64,000 nucleotides of DNA. It comes from CADEED01 sp963842515 (GTDB lineage: Bacteria > Pseudomonadota > Gammaproteobacteria > Steroidobacterales > Steroidobacteraceae). Shown in pieces: positions 8,894 to 17,469 of the stretch (its first letter is position 1; every line of letters starts with the position of its first letter). A program made the position numbers and the translations under genes. The notes beneath the pieces were generated by a model. It was not told where the DNA came from. It saw only the letters and a list, made by a program, of their open reading frames with translations, and did no database searches. The DNA lies in contig CAWJGO010000002.1 of NCBI GenBank assembly GCA_963842515.1, positions 1,779,496 to 1,843,495 on the forward strand, in the 5' to 3' direction.

Positions 8894-9700
8894 CTACTCG
8901 CCGTATCGCTCGATGTGGCGCCTATAGGCTAACAAGTGCCGCAATGCGTCACGCGGCCGGTCGGCCTTCTCGTGCAATCTGGATAGATTGAAATGGGCAT
9001 CGTGCAGCAGCGGATCCTGCGCCAGCGCCTCGCGGTACGCCGCGACCGCTTCCTCTTCCCGCTCGAGATCTTCGAGCAGGATGGCGAGGTTGAATGACAG
9101 CAGCGCGCTCGAGGTCTTCGCCTGCCGGTACAACCGCTCCGCTTCCTTGAGCTGACCATCCAGGTGCAGCAGGCGGCCCAGGTTGATTCTCGCCTCCAGG
9201 TGATCTTCCCGAACGCTCAACGCCGCAAGATACGCAGCACGGGCCGCGATGACGTCCGAGTCCTCGAGCATGTGACCGCGTTGGAAATGATCATGCGCGA
9301 GAGAAGTTGCCGACACTTCGGGTGTTGGCCGCAAATCGGCAACCCGCGCCGGTACCGCCGTGGGTATCAGCGGCAATGCATATTGACCGGAGGCTTCCCA
9401 TTCTCGCGAGCCTTCCCGCACCGCGAGATCTTTGCCGGATGCCGCCAACGCGATGGCCGGCAGGCGACCCGTGGGCAGAGCGGTGCGGATCTGCTCCAAC
9501 GCTTCTGCGATCTTGGGCGTGGAAATTTTCGCGGCCTTGAGCGCACCCGCGACGCGCAGCACCAGCAAATCCTGAAACGAGTATTTGCTCTTGCCGCGAG
9601 CAGCCGGCTGCGTGATGAATCCGGCCTGGCTCAGCTTCTTGATGAGTGCTGGTGGGAGACCAAAAAGCCTCTTCAGATCTGCCAGCGAGTATTCCTGCAT
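8894..9700 (-). CDS. MerR-type HTH plus tetratricopeptide repeat protein
   Basis: A 268-residue protein. Residues 1-75 are a MerR-like winged helix (YSLADLKRLFGLPPALIKKL, then GFITQPAARGKSKYSFQDLL). Residues about 130-260 hold tetratricopeptide repeats (EARINLGRLLHLDGQLKEAE, then LLSFNLAILLEDLEREEEAV). The start lies one base from the stop of ku, so it is the second gene of a ku operon and likely regulates or assists end joining. It lacks the effector-binding domain of classical MerR proteins. The frame runs on upstream to 9778 but that part overlaps ku. Confidence 0.75.
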   Translation of the reverse strand: MQEYSLADLKRLFGLPPALIKKLSQAGFITQPAARGKSKYSFQDLLVLRVAGALKAAKISTPKIAEALEQIRTALPTGRLPAIALAASGKDLAVREGSREWEASGQYALPLIPTAVPARVADLRPTPEVSATSLAHDHFQRGHMLEDSDVIAARAAYLAALSVREDHLEARINLGRLLHLDGQLKEAERLYRQAKTSSALLSFNLAILLEDLEREEEAVAAYREALAQDPLLHDAHFNLSRLHEKADRPRDALRHLLAYRRHIERYGE

Positions 9701-9701
9701 C

Positions 9702-10571
9702 TCACTTTCTGGATTTCTTGGCCGAGGCGGCTTCCGCCGGCACCGGTGCCTTCTTGGGCGCCTTGCGCTCCTTTGCATCCTTGGTACCGCGAGCGTTCAA
9801 GCTCGCCTTGAGCACTTCCATCAGATCGACCACATTGGTACCGCCGGTCGTGACGGGTGCTTCCGCAAAGGACACTTCCTTGCCTTCCACCTTGCGCTGG
9901 ATCGCGGCCTCTACCCTGCCTCGATGCTCGTCAACGTATTCATTGGCGTCGAAGCGCTTGGCCGCCAGTTGATCGATCAATTGATTCGCCAGCTTGAGCT
10001 CCGCATCCGAGACCGGCGCCGCTTCGACACCCAGATCCTTGATAGAGCGTACTTCCGCTTTGAAGTGCAGCTGGTGCATGGCGAGGCCGTCGTCCATCGG
10101 GCGCAGGATCACGATGTGTTCCTTGCCGCGCGAGATCCATCTACCTACCGCGCACTGCCTGACCTTCTTGAGCGCTGTCGCCAGCAACGAATACGGCTTG
10201 GCGCCGCCTTTGTCGGGCGCCAGGTAGTAAGTGCCGTCGAAGAAAACCGGATCGACGGATTCCAGCGGAACGAACTGGGTGATGTCGATCGTGTGGGTGG
10301 TGGTGTCCTCGAGCGCCTTCAACTCCTCGGGCGAGAACATCACGTACTGACCCTTGGCGAACTCATACCCCTTGGTCATCTCGGAACGCTCGACCAGCGT
10401 TCCATCGTTGACTGCGACGTATTGCTGCTTGACGCGCGAGCCGTCTCGCTGCCGCAAAAGGTTGAAGGACAGTCTCTCGCTCGAAATGGTGGCCGAATAA
10501 AGTTTGACGGGTATGGCGACCAGACCAAACGAAATCGTGAGGGAGGCGATGGCGCGTGCGTTGCTAGGCAT
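9702..10571 (-). CDS. ku: Ku protein, non-homologous end joining
   Basis: A 289-residue bacterial Ku homologue. It opens ASLTISFGLVAIPVKLYSAT and contains LDGTYYLAPDKGG-like and RPMDDGLAMHQLHF segments that are standard in the family. Ku binds the ends of broken DNA as a homodimer and recruits LigD. The C-terminus is lysine-rich (KAPKKAPVPAEAASAKKSRK), a common DNA-binding tail. It is divergent from ligD with about 170 bases between them, the usual arrangement, and followed at once by the MerR/TPR gene. Confidence 0.95.
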   Translation of the reverse strand: MPSNARAIASLTISFGLVAIPVKLYSATISSERLSFNLLRQRDGSRVKQQYVAVNDGTLVERSEMTKGYEFAKGQYVMFSPEELKALEDTTTHTIDITQFVPLESVDPVFFDGTYYLAPDKGGAKPYSLLATALKKVRQCAVGRWISRGKEHIVILRPMDDGLAMHQLHFKAEVRSIKDLGVEAAPVSDAELKLANQLIDQLAAKRFDANEYVDEHRGRVEAAIQRKVEGKEVSFAEAPVTTGGTNVVDLMEVLKASLNARGTKDAKERKAPKKAPVPAEAASAKKSRK

Positions 10572-10743
10572 AGGGCACGGATATTCGATAGTTGTTGGGG
10601 CAGCAACTGTACCGCGCAGACAGGTGTGTGTCGCAAGCTATTGACAATAAAAGGGTATTTGCTTTCTTGTCGGACGGTGGCGAGGCGAACTTCAGGTTCT
10701 GCGCTTACATGCACGGCCCGGATCGCGCATCCTAAAGTGGCCC
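10572..10743. promoter_or_regulatory. Divergent ku-ligD promoter region
   Basis: This 172-base gap must hold promoters for both ku and ligD. A TTGACA hexamer sits at 10641-10646 on the plus strand, but I see no good -10 box at the right spacing, so no exact promoter is claimed. Confidence 0.4.
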
Positions 10744-13392
10744 ATGAAAAAAGCCGCGGCGCAGCTCAAGACCTATCGGGCCAAGCGCGATTTCACCAAG
10801 ACGAAGGAGCCGAGCGGATCGCGCGCCGTGCTGCCCGCCGAACATCGGCGGTTCGTAATCCAGAAGCACGCCGCCAGCCATTTGCACTGGGACTTTCGCC
10901 TCGAGTTGAACGGCGTCTTCAAGTCGTGGGCCGTGACCAAGGGGCCGTCGGTGGATCCGGCCGACAAGCGCCTCGCCGTGGAAGTGGAAGATCACCCGCT
11001 CGACTATGGCGACTTCGAAGGCACGATCCCCAAGGGCGAATACGGCGGCGGCACCGTGCAGATGTGGGATCGCGGTTTGTGGGCGCCGCAAGGACCCAAG
11101 AGTCCCGAGGACGCCATCGAGGCCGGAGACTTCAAATTCGTTCTGGCAGGCGAACGGCTGAAAGGTAGTTGGGTGCTGGTTCGTATCAGGAACAACCGCG
11201 GGCGCGACACGCGCACCAACTGGCTGCTGATCAAACACAAGGATGAGTACGCCGTGCCGGGCGGCACACCGGAGCTGATCGAGCAGGATCGCTCGGTGGC
11301 ATCGGGCCGCACCATGGAGCAGATAGCGCGCGGTGTCGGCAAAGCGCCCCGCCCTTTCATGTTAGCCACGGCGAAAGGCGCCGATGCGGTGTGGCATTCG
11401 AATCGCACGGAGGCGAAGCCGACGGCACGCGCAGCGGCAGCGCCGAAGGTAAAGACCGCTCGATTGAAATCCCTGCCGGAGTTCATCGAACCGCAGCTGG
11501 CCAAACTGGTTGAACGTCCTCCGGCAACCGCCGGATGGGTGCACGAGATCAAGCTCGACGGCTACCGCGTACAACTTCGGGTGCAGAACGGCGAGGCGCG
11601 CATCCGCACTCGCACCGGTCTCGATTGGACGGAGCAGTTTTCCGCCGTCGCCAAAGTCGCTGACGCACTGCCCGATTGCATACTCGACGGGGAAATCTGC
11701 GCCGTGGACAAGAACAACATGCCCAGCTTCGCCGCGCTGCAGGCGGCGTTGTCAGAGGAGCGATCAGAAGGTCTGGTGTTCTTTGCGTTCGATCTGCTGG
11801 TCGAGGGCAAAGAGGATTGCCGCGAGCTGCCGCTAACCACCCGCAAGGCGCGGTTGAAGGCGCTGCTCGAGGAAGCCGACCCTGGCGCCGAGATCCGCTA
11901 CGTCGAGCATTTCGACTCGAGCGGCACCGAGATGTGGCTGTCGGCCTGCAAGATGGAACTGGAAGGCATCGTCTCGAAGCGCCCGGATGCGCCGTACGTC
12001 TCCGGTCGCAACGGCGGATGGACCAAGGCCAAGTGCCGGGCTGGGTTTGAGGTGGTGCTCGGTGGTTGGACCACCGAGTCAGGCGGGCTTCGCTCACTGC
12101 TCGCCGGCGTCCATCGCGACGGCCGGCTCGAGTACGTGGGGCGCATCGGCACCGGCTACGGAGAGAAGGTCGCGCGCCAGTTGTTGCCCACGCTCAAGGA
12201 GCTCACCACTGAGGTGAGCCCATTCAGTGGCAAGGATGCGCCGCCGAAGGAACGCAATGTCCGATGGCTGAAGCCTGAGCTCGTGGCCGAAATCGGATTC
12301 GCGGGGTGGACGGATACCAGGATGATCCGTCACGCCTCGTTCAAGGGCTTGCGGCGCGATAAGCCCGCCAGCGAAGTCGTGGACGAACTACCGACGGCGG
12401 AACCGGAGCCTGAGGCGGAGAAGCCAGCCGCCAAGGTGCATAAGAAGAAGGAGACGGTTGGAGCCAAGGCTCCCGCCGCTCCTCGCGGGCCGACTGTCGT
12501 GATGGGCGTGACGCTCTCGAACGCCAACAAGGTGTTGTGGCCCGCTGGGGTTCAGGGTGACGCTGTCACCAAGCTCGACCTCGCCCGATATTACGAAGCC
12601 GTCGGCGAGTGGTTGCTGCCGCATTTGCGCGGCCGGCCGTGCTCACTGGTGCGCGCGCCGGATGGGATCAACGGCGAGCAATTCTTCCAGCGCCATGCGA
12701 TGGCCGGTATCTCGGATCTCTTCACCCTCGTCAAGGTCAGGGGCGACAAGGCGCCCTATGTGCAGATCGATCGCGTCGAGACGTTGATCGCGGTCGCGCA
12801 GATCGGCGCGCTCGAGCTGCATCCGTGGAACTGCGCGGAAGGCGATCCGGAAGTCGCCGGGCGACTGGTGTTCGATCTCGATCCCGCGCCAGACGTGAAG
12901 TTCGGTGCCGTCATCGCGGCAGCATTGGAAATACGTGATCGCCTCAAGAAGGTGGGGCTCGAATCGTTCTGCAAGACGACGGGCGGAAAAGGATTGCACG
13001 TGGTTACGCCATTGACCGGAGGCAAGGACGCCGTGGCGTGGCCGGCCGCGAAGAATTTCGCGCATATCATTTGTGCGCAGATGGCGAGTGACTCGCCGAC
13101 CAAGTATCTCGATACGATGGCGAAGAAGGATCGTGTGGGACGGATATTCCTCGATTACCTGCGAAATGACAGGACGTCCACGGCCGTCGCGGTGCTATCT
13201 ACGCGGGCGAGACTCGGCGCGACGATTTCGATGCCGATTCATTGGAAGGAAGTAAAGGCGAGTCTGGACCCTGCGCGGTTCAACATTCGCACCGGGCCGG
13301 AGATTCTCAGGAAGTCGAAACCGTGGGCGGACTATGAGGAAGCGGCGAGATCGCTATCTGCGGCGATCGAGAAAGTACTTTCGAAGGGTTAA
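10744..13392 (+). CDS. ligD: Multifunctional ATP-dependent DNA ligase LigD
   Basis: An 882-residue protein in the order phosphoesterase, ligase, polymerase. The N-terminal 3'-phosphoesterase domain shows FVIQKHAASHLHWDFRLE and GTIPKGEYGGGTV. The ligase domain has the active-site motif EIKLDGYR with the adenylated lysine at residue 270, and an OB fold ending near residue 535. After a lysine- and proline-rich linker, the primase-polymerase domain starts near residue 586 (VTLSNANKVLWP) and carries the catalytic DLD at residues 711-713. With Ku it repairs double-strand breaks, especially in stationary phase. Confidence 0.97.
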   Translation: MKKAAAQLKTYRAKRDFTKTKEPSGSRAVLPAEHRRFVIQKHAASHLHWDFRLELNGVFKSWAVTKGPSVDPADKRLAVEVEDHPLDYGDFEGTIPKGEYGGGTVQMWDRGLWAPQGPKSPEDAIEAGDFKFVLAGERLKGSWVLVRIRNNRGRDTRTNWLLIKHKDEYAVPGGTPELIEQDRSVASGRTMEQIARGVGKAPRPFMLATAKGADAVWHSNRTEAKPTARAAAAPKVKTARLKSLPEFIEPQLAKLVERPPATAGWVHEIKLDGYRVQLRVQNGEARIRTRTGLDWTEQFSAVAKVADALPDCILDGEICAVDKNNMPSFAALQAALSEERSEGLVFFAFDLLVEGKEDCRELPLTTRKARLKALLEEADPGAEIRYVEHFDSSGTEMWLSACKMELEGIVSKRPDAPYVSGRNGGWTKAKCRAGFEVVLGGWTTESGGLRSLLAGVHRDGRLEYVGRIGTGYGEKVARQLLPTLKELTTEVSPFSGKDAPPKERNVRWLKPELVAEIGFAGWTDTRMIRHASFKGLRRDKPASEVVDELPTAEPEPEAEKPAAKVHKKKETVGAKAPAAPRGPTVVMGVTLSNANKVLWPAGVQGDAVTKLDLARYYEAVGEWLLPHLRGRPCSLVRAPDGINGEQFFQRHAMAGISDLFTLVKVRGDKAPYVQIDRVETLIAVAQIGALELHPWNCAEGDPEVAGRLVFDLDPAPDVKFGAVIAAALEIRDRLKKVGLESFCKTTGGKGLHVVTPLTGGKDAVAWPAAKNFAHIICAQMASDSPTKYLDTMAKKDRVGRIFLDYLRNDRTSTAVAVLSTRARLGATISMPIHWKEVKASLDPARFNIRTGPEILRKSKPWADYEEAARSLSAAIEKVLSKG

Positions 13393-13394
13393 GT

Positions 13395-13422
13395 CAAACA
13401 ACGATAGCTAGCGCGTTGTTTG
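13395..13422 (+). terminator. Hairpin downstream of ligD
   Basis: CAAACAACG and CGTTGTTTG form a perfect 9-bp stem around a 10-base loop, two bases after the ligD stop. No T-run follows, so it is a hairpin-type terminator candidate only. A second short hairpin (CACCGTC/GACGGTG) follows at once. Confidence 0.5.
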
Positions 13423-13521
13423 TCGGCACCGTCTGACGGTGTCACGTCCAACATCTTCCATCGAGCAGAGTTAGCCTAACAACAAGTTGAGCACTGCCAC
13501 GACTCATCTGGGGAGAACAGC

Positions 13522-13686
13522 GTGAAGACCTCGAAAATGCCGGGAAAGACAATTCCGCCGCACGACTACCGTCCCGCCCTGCAAGGCGCCCTGTCGTGGT
13601 TGGGCAAACGCTATCTGCTCGCTGAACCTTTGAACCGTCGCAGCGACGACAGTAAACGCAACATTGTCGAGCTGCAGCGCGCCTGA
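13522..13686 (+). CDS. Small basic protein with GTG start
   Basis: An open frame of 54 codons starting at GTG (13522) after a GGGGAGAACA ribosome site, encoding VKTSKMPGKTIPPHDY, PALQGALSWLGKRYLLAEPL and NRRSDDSKRNIVELQRA. It is strongly basic, without a signal peptide or membrane segment. Codon use matches the surrounding genes and no other gene overlaps it. I do not recognise a family; the frame and ribosome site are the only support. Confidence 0.45.
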   Translation: MKTSKMPGKTIPPHDYRPALQGALSWLGKRYLLAEPLNRRSDDSKRNIVELQRA

Positions 13687-13712
13687 ACCGTTCTATTGCC
13701 GGCGTAACGCCT

Positions 13713-13907
13713 TCAAGACGAGCGCAAATACATTGTGGGCTCTTGGTGCCCGTATCCCTGGCCATAAGCACTCGATGTCAGGGGATGCGGCAGCGAGGCT
13801 TCGCCGTCGCGCAGATGCACGTGCGTGTCGAAAACCGGCTCCGCGGATCGGGCCAGGCCTGACAGCGACAGACCGAGAGAGAGCACAAGGAGGCGGTAGT
13901 GTTTCAT
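13713..13907 (-). pseudogene. Truncated secreted amidohydrolase fragment
   Basis: The start at 13907 begins a signal peptide (MKHYRLLVLSLGLSLSGLAR) followed by EPVFDTHVHLRDGEASLP, the first metal-binding HxH strand of amidohydrolases. The frame stops after only 64 residues, with the rest of the roughly 300-residue enzyme absent between here and the small ORF at 13686. It is probably the remnant of a deleted gene. Confidence 0.6.
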
Positions 13908-14147
13908 GTCTGCGAACCCTTCTATTGACTACTGATCCGCCAGCCGGACCGACTGCGGCGGAAGTTCGAGTATAGCCAAACCGACAAGTGATGCTTCACC
14001 GCGGTCGCGTTGAAGCTCGCCGCGAGCCTCGGCAGGCACCACGACGAATTCGATTGATATCCAGACCTAACTACCTGTTTCTCGACGAGCCGACGCGCAG
14101 GATCTCGCGTATACTTTCGACATTGACAGCCTCACAAGGATGTGACC
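13908..14147. other. Intergenic region without a recognisable gene
   Basis: About 240 bases between the amidohydrolase fragment and the HNH gene. I see no coding frame with a ribosome site and no clear hairpin. The HNH gene promoter is presumably in its last 100 bases. Confidence 0.4.
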
Positions 14148-15422
14148 ATGCGTTCCGTCGACGAGCTCGCAACCGAGATCTGCACTCTCGCAGGCCACAT
14201 CAACGCGGCGAATCACCGCTTCCTCGTGCTCGTCGCCGAGTTCGACCGCCGCAAGGGGTGGTCCGACAGCGCTACGCAATCCTGCGCTCACTGGCTCAAC
14301 TGGAAGTGCGGCATCGCCATGGGCGCCGCGCGCGAGAAGGTGCGCGTGGCCCGCGCGCTCGAGAACCTGCCCCGGATCGCCGCCGCCATGGCCTCCGGTT
14401 CGCTCAGCTACTCCAAGGCGCGCGAGATCACACGCATCGGAAACCCGGGAAATGAGGAATACCTGCTGACTATCGCCGAGCGCGGCACGGCGGCTCACGT
14501 CGAGAACCTCGTGCGCGCGTATCGCCGCTGCCAGGAAGCCGAGGAGCTGTCGCGCGCGCAACGCCAGCAACAGAGCCGCAGAGTCAGCTTCCGCTACGAC
14601 GACGATGGCTCACTCATTCTTATCTGCCGCCTGCCGGCCGAAGCCGGCGCCAGGGTCATGAAGGCGCTCGATGTGGCCGTCGAAGGGTTGCCGGTCTACG
14701 CGGACGTTCCCGCTGGAACGTCCAAACAAGTCGTGCCGTACAGCCAGCGCCGCGCCGATGCCCTGAGCTGCATCGCCGAAAGTTTCCTGGCGCACGACGT
14801 GCTGGAATCTCCCGGCGCGGATCGCCAGCAGATCGTCGTACATGTCGCCGCGGAGACCCTGCGCTCGCGCAGTGCCGGTTGTTGCGAGATCGAGCACGGT
14901 CCTTCGATTCCGGCCGAAACCGCGCGCCGACTCTCCTGTGATGCCAGCATCGTCACGCTGGTGGAGGACGAAGACGGCGAGCCACTCAACGTCGGTCGGA
15001 AGACGCGCCTCATTTCCACGCCGCTGCACCGTCTGCTGACCGCGCGCGACAAAGGATGCCGCTTTCCCGGCTGCGCCAACGCGCGCTACATCGACATGCA
15101 CCACATCAAACACTGGGCTAACGGTGGCGAAACCAAGCCATCCAATCTCGTCTCGCTGTGCCGCTTCCATCACCGCGCCGTGCACGAAGAGGGATTCGAC
15201 GTCCGCGTCCTTGATGATGGCGCGCTGCGCTTCGTCAGACCGAACGGCGAACCGGTGCACCGTGTGACGCCCGGCTGCCATCAGCCGCCCGGCGATTCGA
15301 GCGCGCTGCCGGCGGGAAAGTTCGCGGTTGGCTGGCGCGGTGACCGCATGGATATGGATCTCGCGGTTGATCTGCTAATTCAGAAGTCCCATAGGGAACG
15401 CGACGTTCCCGCTGGAACGTAG
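14148..15422 (+). CDS. HNH endonuclease signature protein with DUF222 (13E12 repeat family)
   Basis: A 424-residue protein. Residues about 1-270 match DUF222 (WLNWKCGIAMGAAREKVRVA, then GSLSYSKAREITRIGNP). Residues about 295-350 form the HNH nuclease: DKGCRFPGCANARYIDMHHI, then HWANGGETKPSNLVSLCRFH with two CxxC-like zinc positions. Such proteins are multi-copy in many genomes and are suspected mobile nucleases. Two copies of the interspersed palindrome lie inside the gene: one mid-gene (14704) and one forming its last codons (DVPAGT plus stop). The ATG at 14148 follows an AAGGA; GTG at 14142 is an alternative. Confidence 0.85.
   Translation: MRSVDELATEICTLAGHINAANHRFLVLVAEFDRRKGWSDSATQSCAHWLNWKCGIAMGAAREKVRVARALENLPRIAAAMASGSLSYSKAREITRIGNPGNEEYLLTIAERGTAAHVENLVRAYRRCQEAEELSRAQRQQQSRRVSFRYDDDGSLILICRLPAEAGARVMKALDVAVEGLPVYADVPAGTSKQVVPYSQRRADALSCIAESFLAHDVLESPGADRQQIVVHVAAETLRSRSAGCCEIEHGPSIPAETARRLSCDASIVTLVEDEDGEPLNVGRKTRLISTPLHRLLTARDKGCRFPGCANARYIDMHHIKHWANGGETKPSNLVSLCRFHHRAVHEEGFDVRVLDDGALRFVRPNGEPVHRVTPGCHQPPGDSSALPAGKFAVGWRGDRMDMDLAVDLLIQKSHRERDVPAGT
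14704..14721. repeat. Interspersed palindrome, copy 3 (inside HNH gene)
   Basis: Perfect ACGTTCCCGCTGGAACGT in the coding frame, giving residues DVPAGTS in a variable stretch between the DUF222 and HNH parts of the protein. Confidence 0.7.
15403..15420. repeat. Interspersed palindrome, copy 4 (3' end of HNH gene)
   Basis: Perfect copy that encodes the last residues of the HNH protein; its final T begins the TAG stop codon. The same tail, palindrome and stop recur at 16783 and 17497. Confidence 0.75.
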
Positions 15423-15502
15423 GGAGCGGCGCTGCCTGCGTAAGTGTTTCGCCACGGCGGCGCACCAGCGCGACGAGCAGCCGGCACGATCGACATGTCG
15501 AT

Positions 15503-16729
15503 TCAGAAGATTTCCAGTCCCGGAAACGCGACGGACTGCGGATGGAGGCAATAGTGTAAGTAGAGAGCGAGACCGCCGTCGCCCGTCCAGAGTGTGTAAC
15601 GACCCTGACCATACTGCTGTCGAGCGTTGCGGCATTGAATGATGGCATGCATTGCAAATTGGCGTGCTCGATGTAGCCACGCGACATCACCGGTGTATTT
15701 ATGAAGCGCGAGGAAGGCAAAGCCATTGCCGGCCGTGCCGTGACATATCCCGGATCCTTTCTTGAGCGGACCGGCAATCCAGGTCTGCTCGCCCGCAGCA
15801 TCGACCAGCGCCGCAAGTCCCGCCGAACTCTCGAACCCAAGTTGCCGTGCGCAAGCCAACGCAGTCACCACTCCGGGTGCGCCATGACACCATTGAACGA
15901 GCCGTTTTTTTCCGACCGGAGGTGGGTCGGCGCTCAGCGGCCAGTTCGCGCACATGTCGTTTCGAATCGCGCCCTCAGCCAATGTGTCCGCAGTTCGTCG
16001 GATGATGGTTTCAGTCCACTCGTCGGGTAGTAGATCCGCGCCCCGCAAGAGCGCGTGGGCGTTCCCGGCAACTCCGTGACATGCGCCGTAATACGAGCGC
16101 GTCGATCCGAAAATCTCGTTTCTCCACAACCATTGCCGCGTCGTCGGCGCGTACTCCCAAGCTTCCCACAATGAGTGTGCGGCTTCGCAGTACAGATCTT
16201 TCCACAACTCATTATGAGTTTGTCGAAACAGCGACAGAGCGGCATGCATCATGCCCGCTTCTCCAGACGTGATCTCTCTTGCGACGTGACCGATTGTCCG
16301 TTTCATGCAATCGACCAATCGATTCGTAAGGTTTCGATCGTCAGGGTCGACGAGAACTGCAGGGGTCAAGATGCCAATCTCTCCCAGCTGCAATCCGGTC
16401 TGATAGCCGTAGTCGGGATGTTTTAGATACGCATCGTGAATGCGCGGTAGTAAGTCGGAGTAGTCCAGCGCGAGGTAATCCGCACGCCGCAGGATGCGCA
16501 ACGCCACAACTGCTCCGGCTGCACCCGAATATAGCGCCCACTTGGGTTCGGCATGGCCATCCTCCAGCGGGTGTGTCGGCCAATCTCCCGATGGCCGCAA
16601 GGCGAGTTTGAAGTCCTCGATGATATGAACAATTTCCTTCTTAACTACGTCCGCGTTCCATGCAGGACCTGCAAGGGCTTCGTGTCGCGAAGGCTCATAG
16701 ATTTCAAGCATTAGCGACGCCATTCGCAT
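15503..16729 (-). CDS. LanC-like (lanthionine synthetase C-like) protein
   Basis: A protein of about 408 residues with the alpha/alpha toroid of LanC/LANCL proteins. Zinc ligands are visible in the pattern SYYGACHGVAGNAHALL, then RLVQWCHGAPGVVTALA, then GSGICHGTAGNGFAFLAL; each GxxG turn closes an inner helix. LanC enzymes add cysteine to dehydrated residues in lantipeptides, while LANCL proteins add glutathione. No dehydratase, precursor peptide or transporter is nearby, so this is an orphan. I chose the Met at 16729 (MRMASLMLEIYEP); the upstream frame to 16846 runs through the copied HNH tail and a repeat, and is unlikely to be translated. The Met at 16711 is also possible. Confidence 0.8.
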   Translation of the reverse strand: MRMASLMLEIYEPSRHEALAGPAWNADVVKKEIVHIIEDFKLALRPSGDWPTHPLEDGHAEPKWALYSGAAGAVVALRILRRADYLALDYSDLLPRIHDAYLKHPDYGYQTGLQLGEIGILTPAVLVDPDDRNLTNRLVDCMKRTIGHVAREITSGEAGMMHAALSLFRQTHNELWKDLYCEAAHSLWEAWEYAPTTRQWLWRNEIFGSTRSYYGACHGVAGNAHALLRGADLLPDEWTETIIRRTADTLAEGAIRNDMCANWPLSADPPPVGKKRLVQWCHGAPGVVTALACARQLGFESSAGLAALVDAAGEQTWIAGPLKKGSGICHGTAGNGFAFLALHKYTGDVAWLHRARQFAMHAIIQCRNARQQYGQGRYTLWTGDGGLALYLHYCLHPQSVAFPGLEIF

Positions 16730-16734
16730 GGATA

Positions 16735-16802
16735 TGGATCTCGCGGTCGAACTGCTGATCCGGAAGTCGCAGAAGGCGCGCGACGTTCCCGCTGGAACGT
16801 AA
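16735..16802 (+). pseudogene. Copied 3' tail of the HNH gene (copy 2)
   Basis: These 68 bases encode MDMDLAVELLIRKSQKARDV followed by PAGT and TAA, almost the same as the end of the intact HNH protein (MDMDLAVDLLIQKSHRERDV). Nothing upstream of it belongs to the HNH gene; it abuts the start of the LanC-like gene. It looks like a terminal duplication left when DNA was inserted at the 3' end of an HNH gene. Confidence 0.75.
16783..16800. repeat. Interspersed palindrome, copy 5
   Basis: Perfect copy at the end of the second HNH tail. Confidence 0.75.
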
Positions 16803-16826
16803 GGGAATCTCGCCTGCCGCCAGTAT

Positions 16827-16851
16827 TTAAGGTACCAATTTGGCACCTTAA
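16827..16851. repeat. 25-bp near-palindrome, left copy
   Basis: TTAAGGT at one end and ACCTTAA at the other with CAA/TTG inside; the reverse complement of this 25-mer is found without mismatch at 17174-17198. It lies 24 bases past the stop of the ORF6N pseudogene. Confidence 0.75.
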
Positions 16852-16874
16852 AGAGACATGCTCAGCTCGCTCGC

Positions 16875-17404
16875 TCACTCGATGTCCGCGGTAAAACCAA
16901 TCGGGCGTCCGGCCGTCGTTGGCGGTGCCATCAATTGCCGAATCGCGTCGAATACCACACGAAATTGGCGATCGTACTTGCCTTCGAGGACGGCGAGCTT
17001 TCGCGCGAGGTCAGCATTCGACGAGAGCAATTCGCGCAACCGAACAAACGCGCGGACGATCTCTACATTGACGAGAACAGCGCGCTTGCTCCGCAGAACG
17101 CTCGAAAGCATTGCCACACCCTGCTCGGTAAACGCATACGGAAGAAACTTTCGGTGCTTCCCGCGGCCAGATCTTAAGGTGCCAAATTGGTACCTTAAGA
17201 TTTCGTGCTCTTCCACAGTAAGTTGGAACATGAAATCGGCGGGGAACGATCGCGATTTCTCTGTACCGCACGATTCAACGTTTTTGTCTCGACTCGATAT
17301 AGCCGCGCGAGGTCGGTGTCGAGCATTACCTTTTGGCCGCGCACAAGAAGAATATTCTGCGCAATCGCGGACAACGATACAGCTTCGGAACGAGAAGGAA
17401 CCAT
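16875..17404 (-). pseudogene. ORF6N domain (phage-antirepressor-like) gene with a frameshift
   Basis: The N-terminus in one frame (NILLVRGQKVMLDTDLARLY, then RVETKTLNRAVQRNRDR) continues in another as FPADFMFQLTVEEHEILRYQ, then LPYAFTEQGVAMLSSVLRSK and KYDRQFRVVFDAIRQLM. Together they make a complete ORF6N protein of about 175 residues, a DNA-binding domain common in prophages and genomic islands. Loss of one T near 17243-17247 explains the break. The 25-bp near-palindrome at 17174 lies within the gene. The locus is bracketed by two HNH-tail copies, which suggests it arrived as one insertion. Confidence 0.8.
17174..17198. repeat. 25-bp near-palindrome, right copy (inside ORF6N gene)
   Basis: Exact reverse complement of 16827-16851. 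In the ORF6N frame it encodes RYQFGTLR, replacing a segment that varies among ORF6N proteins. Confidence 0.75.
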
Positions 17405-17469
17405 TCGACCACTTTAGGGAAGGAGTTCGGATGGTCAACAATAGAAACTGACCCCTTACGGCGGATTCG

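Noticed and set aside
9585..11168. A 527-codon plus-strand frame across ku and the ku-ligD gap
   Set aside because: It is antisense to a clear Ku coding gene with matching codon bias and runs through the divergent promoter into ligD in another frame; an artefact of high GC.
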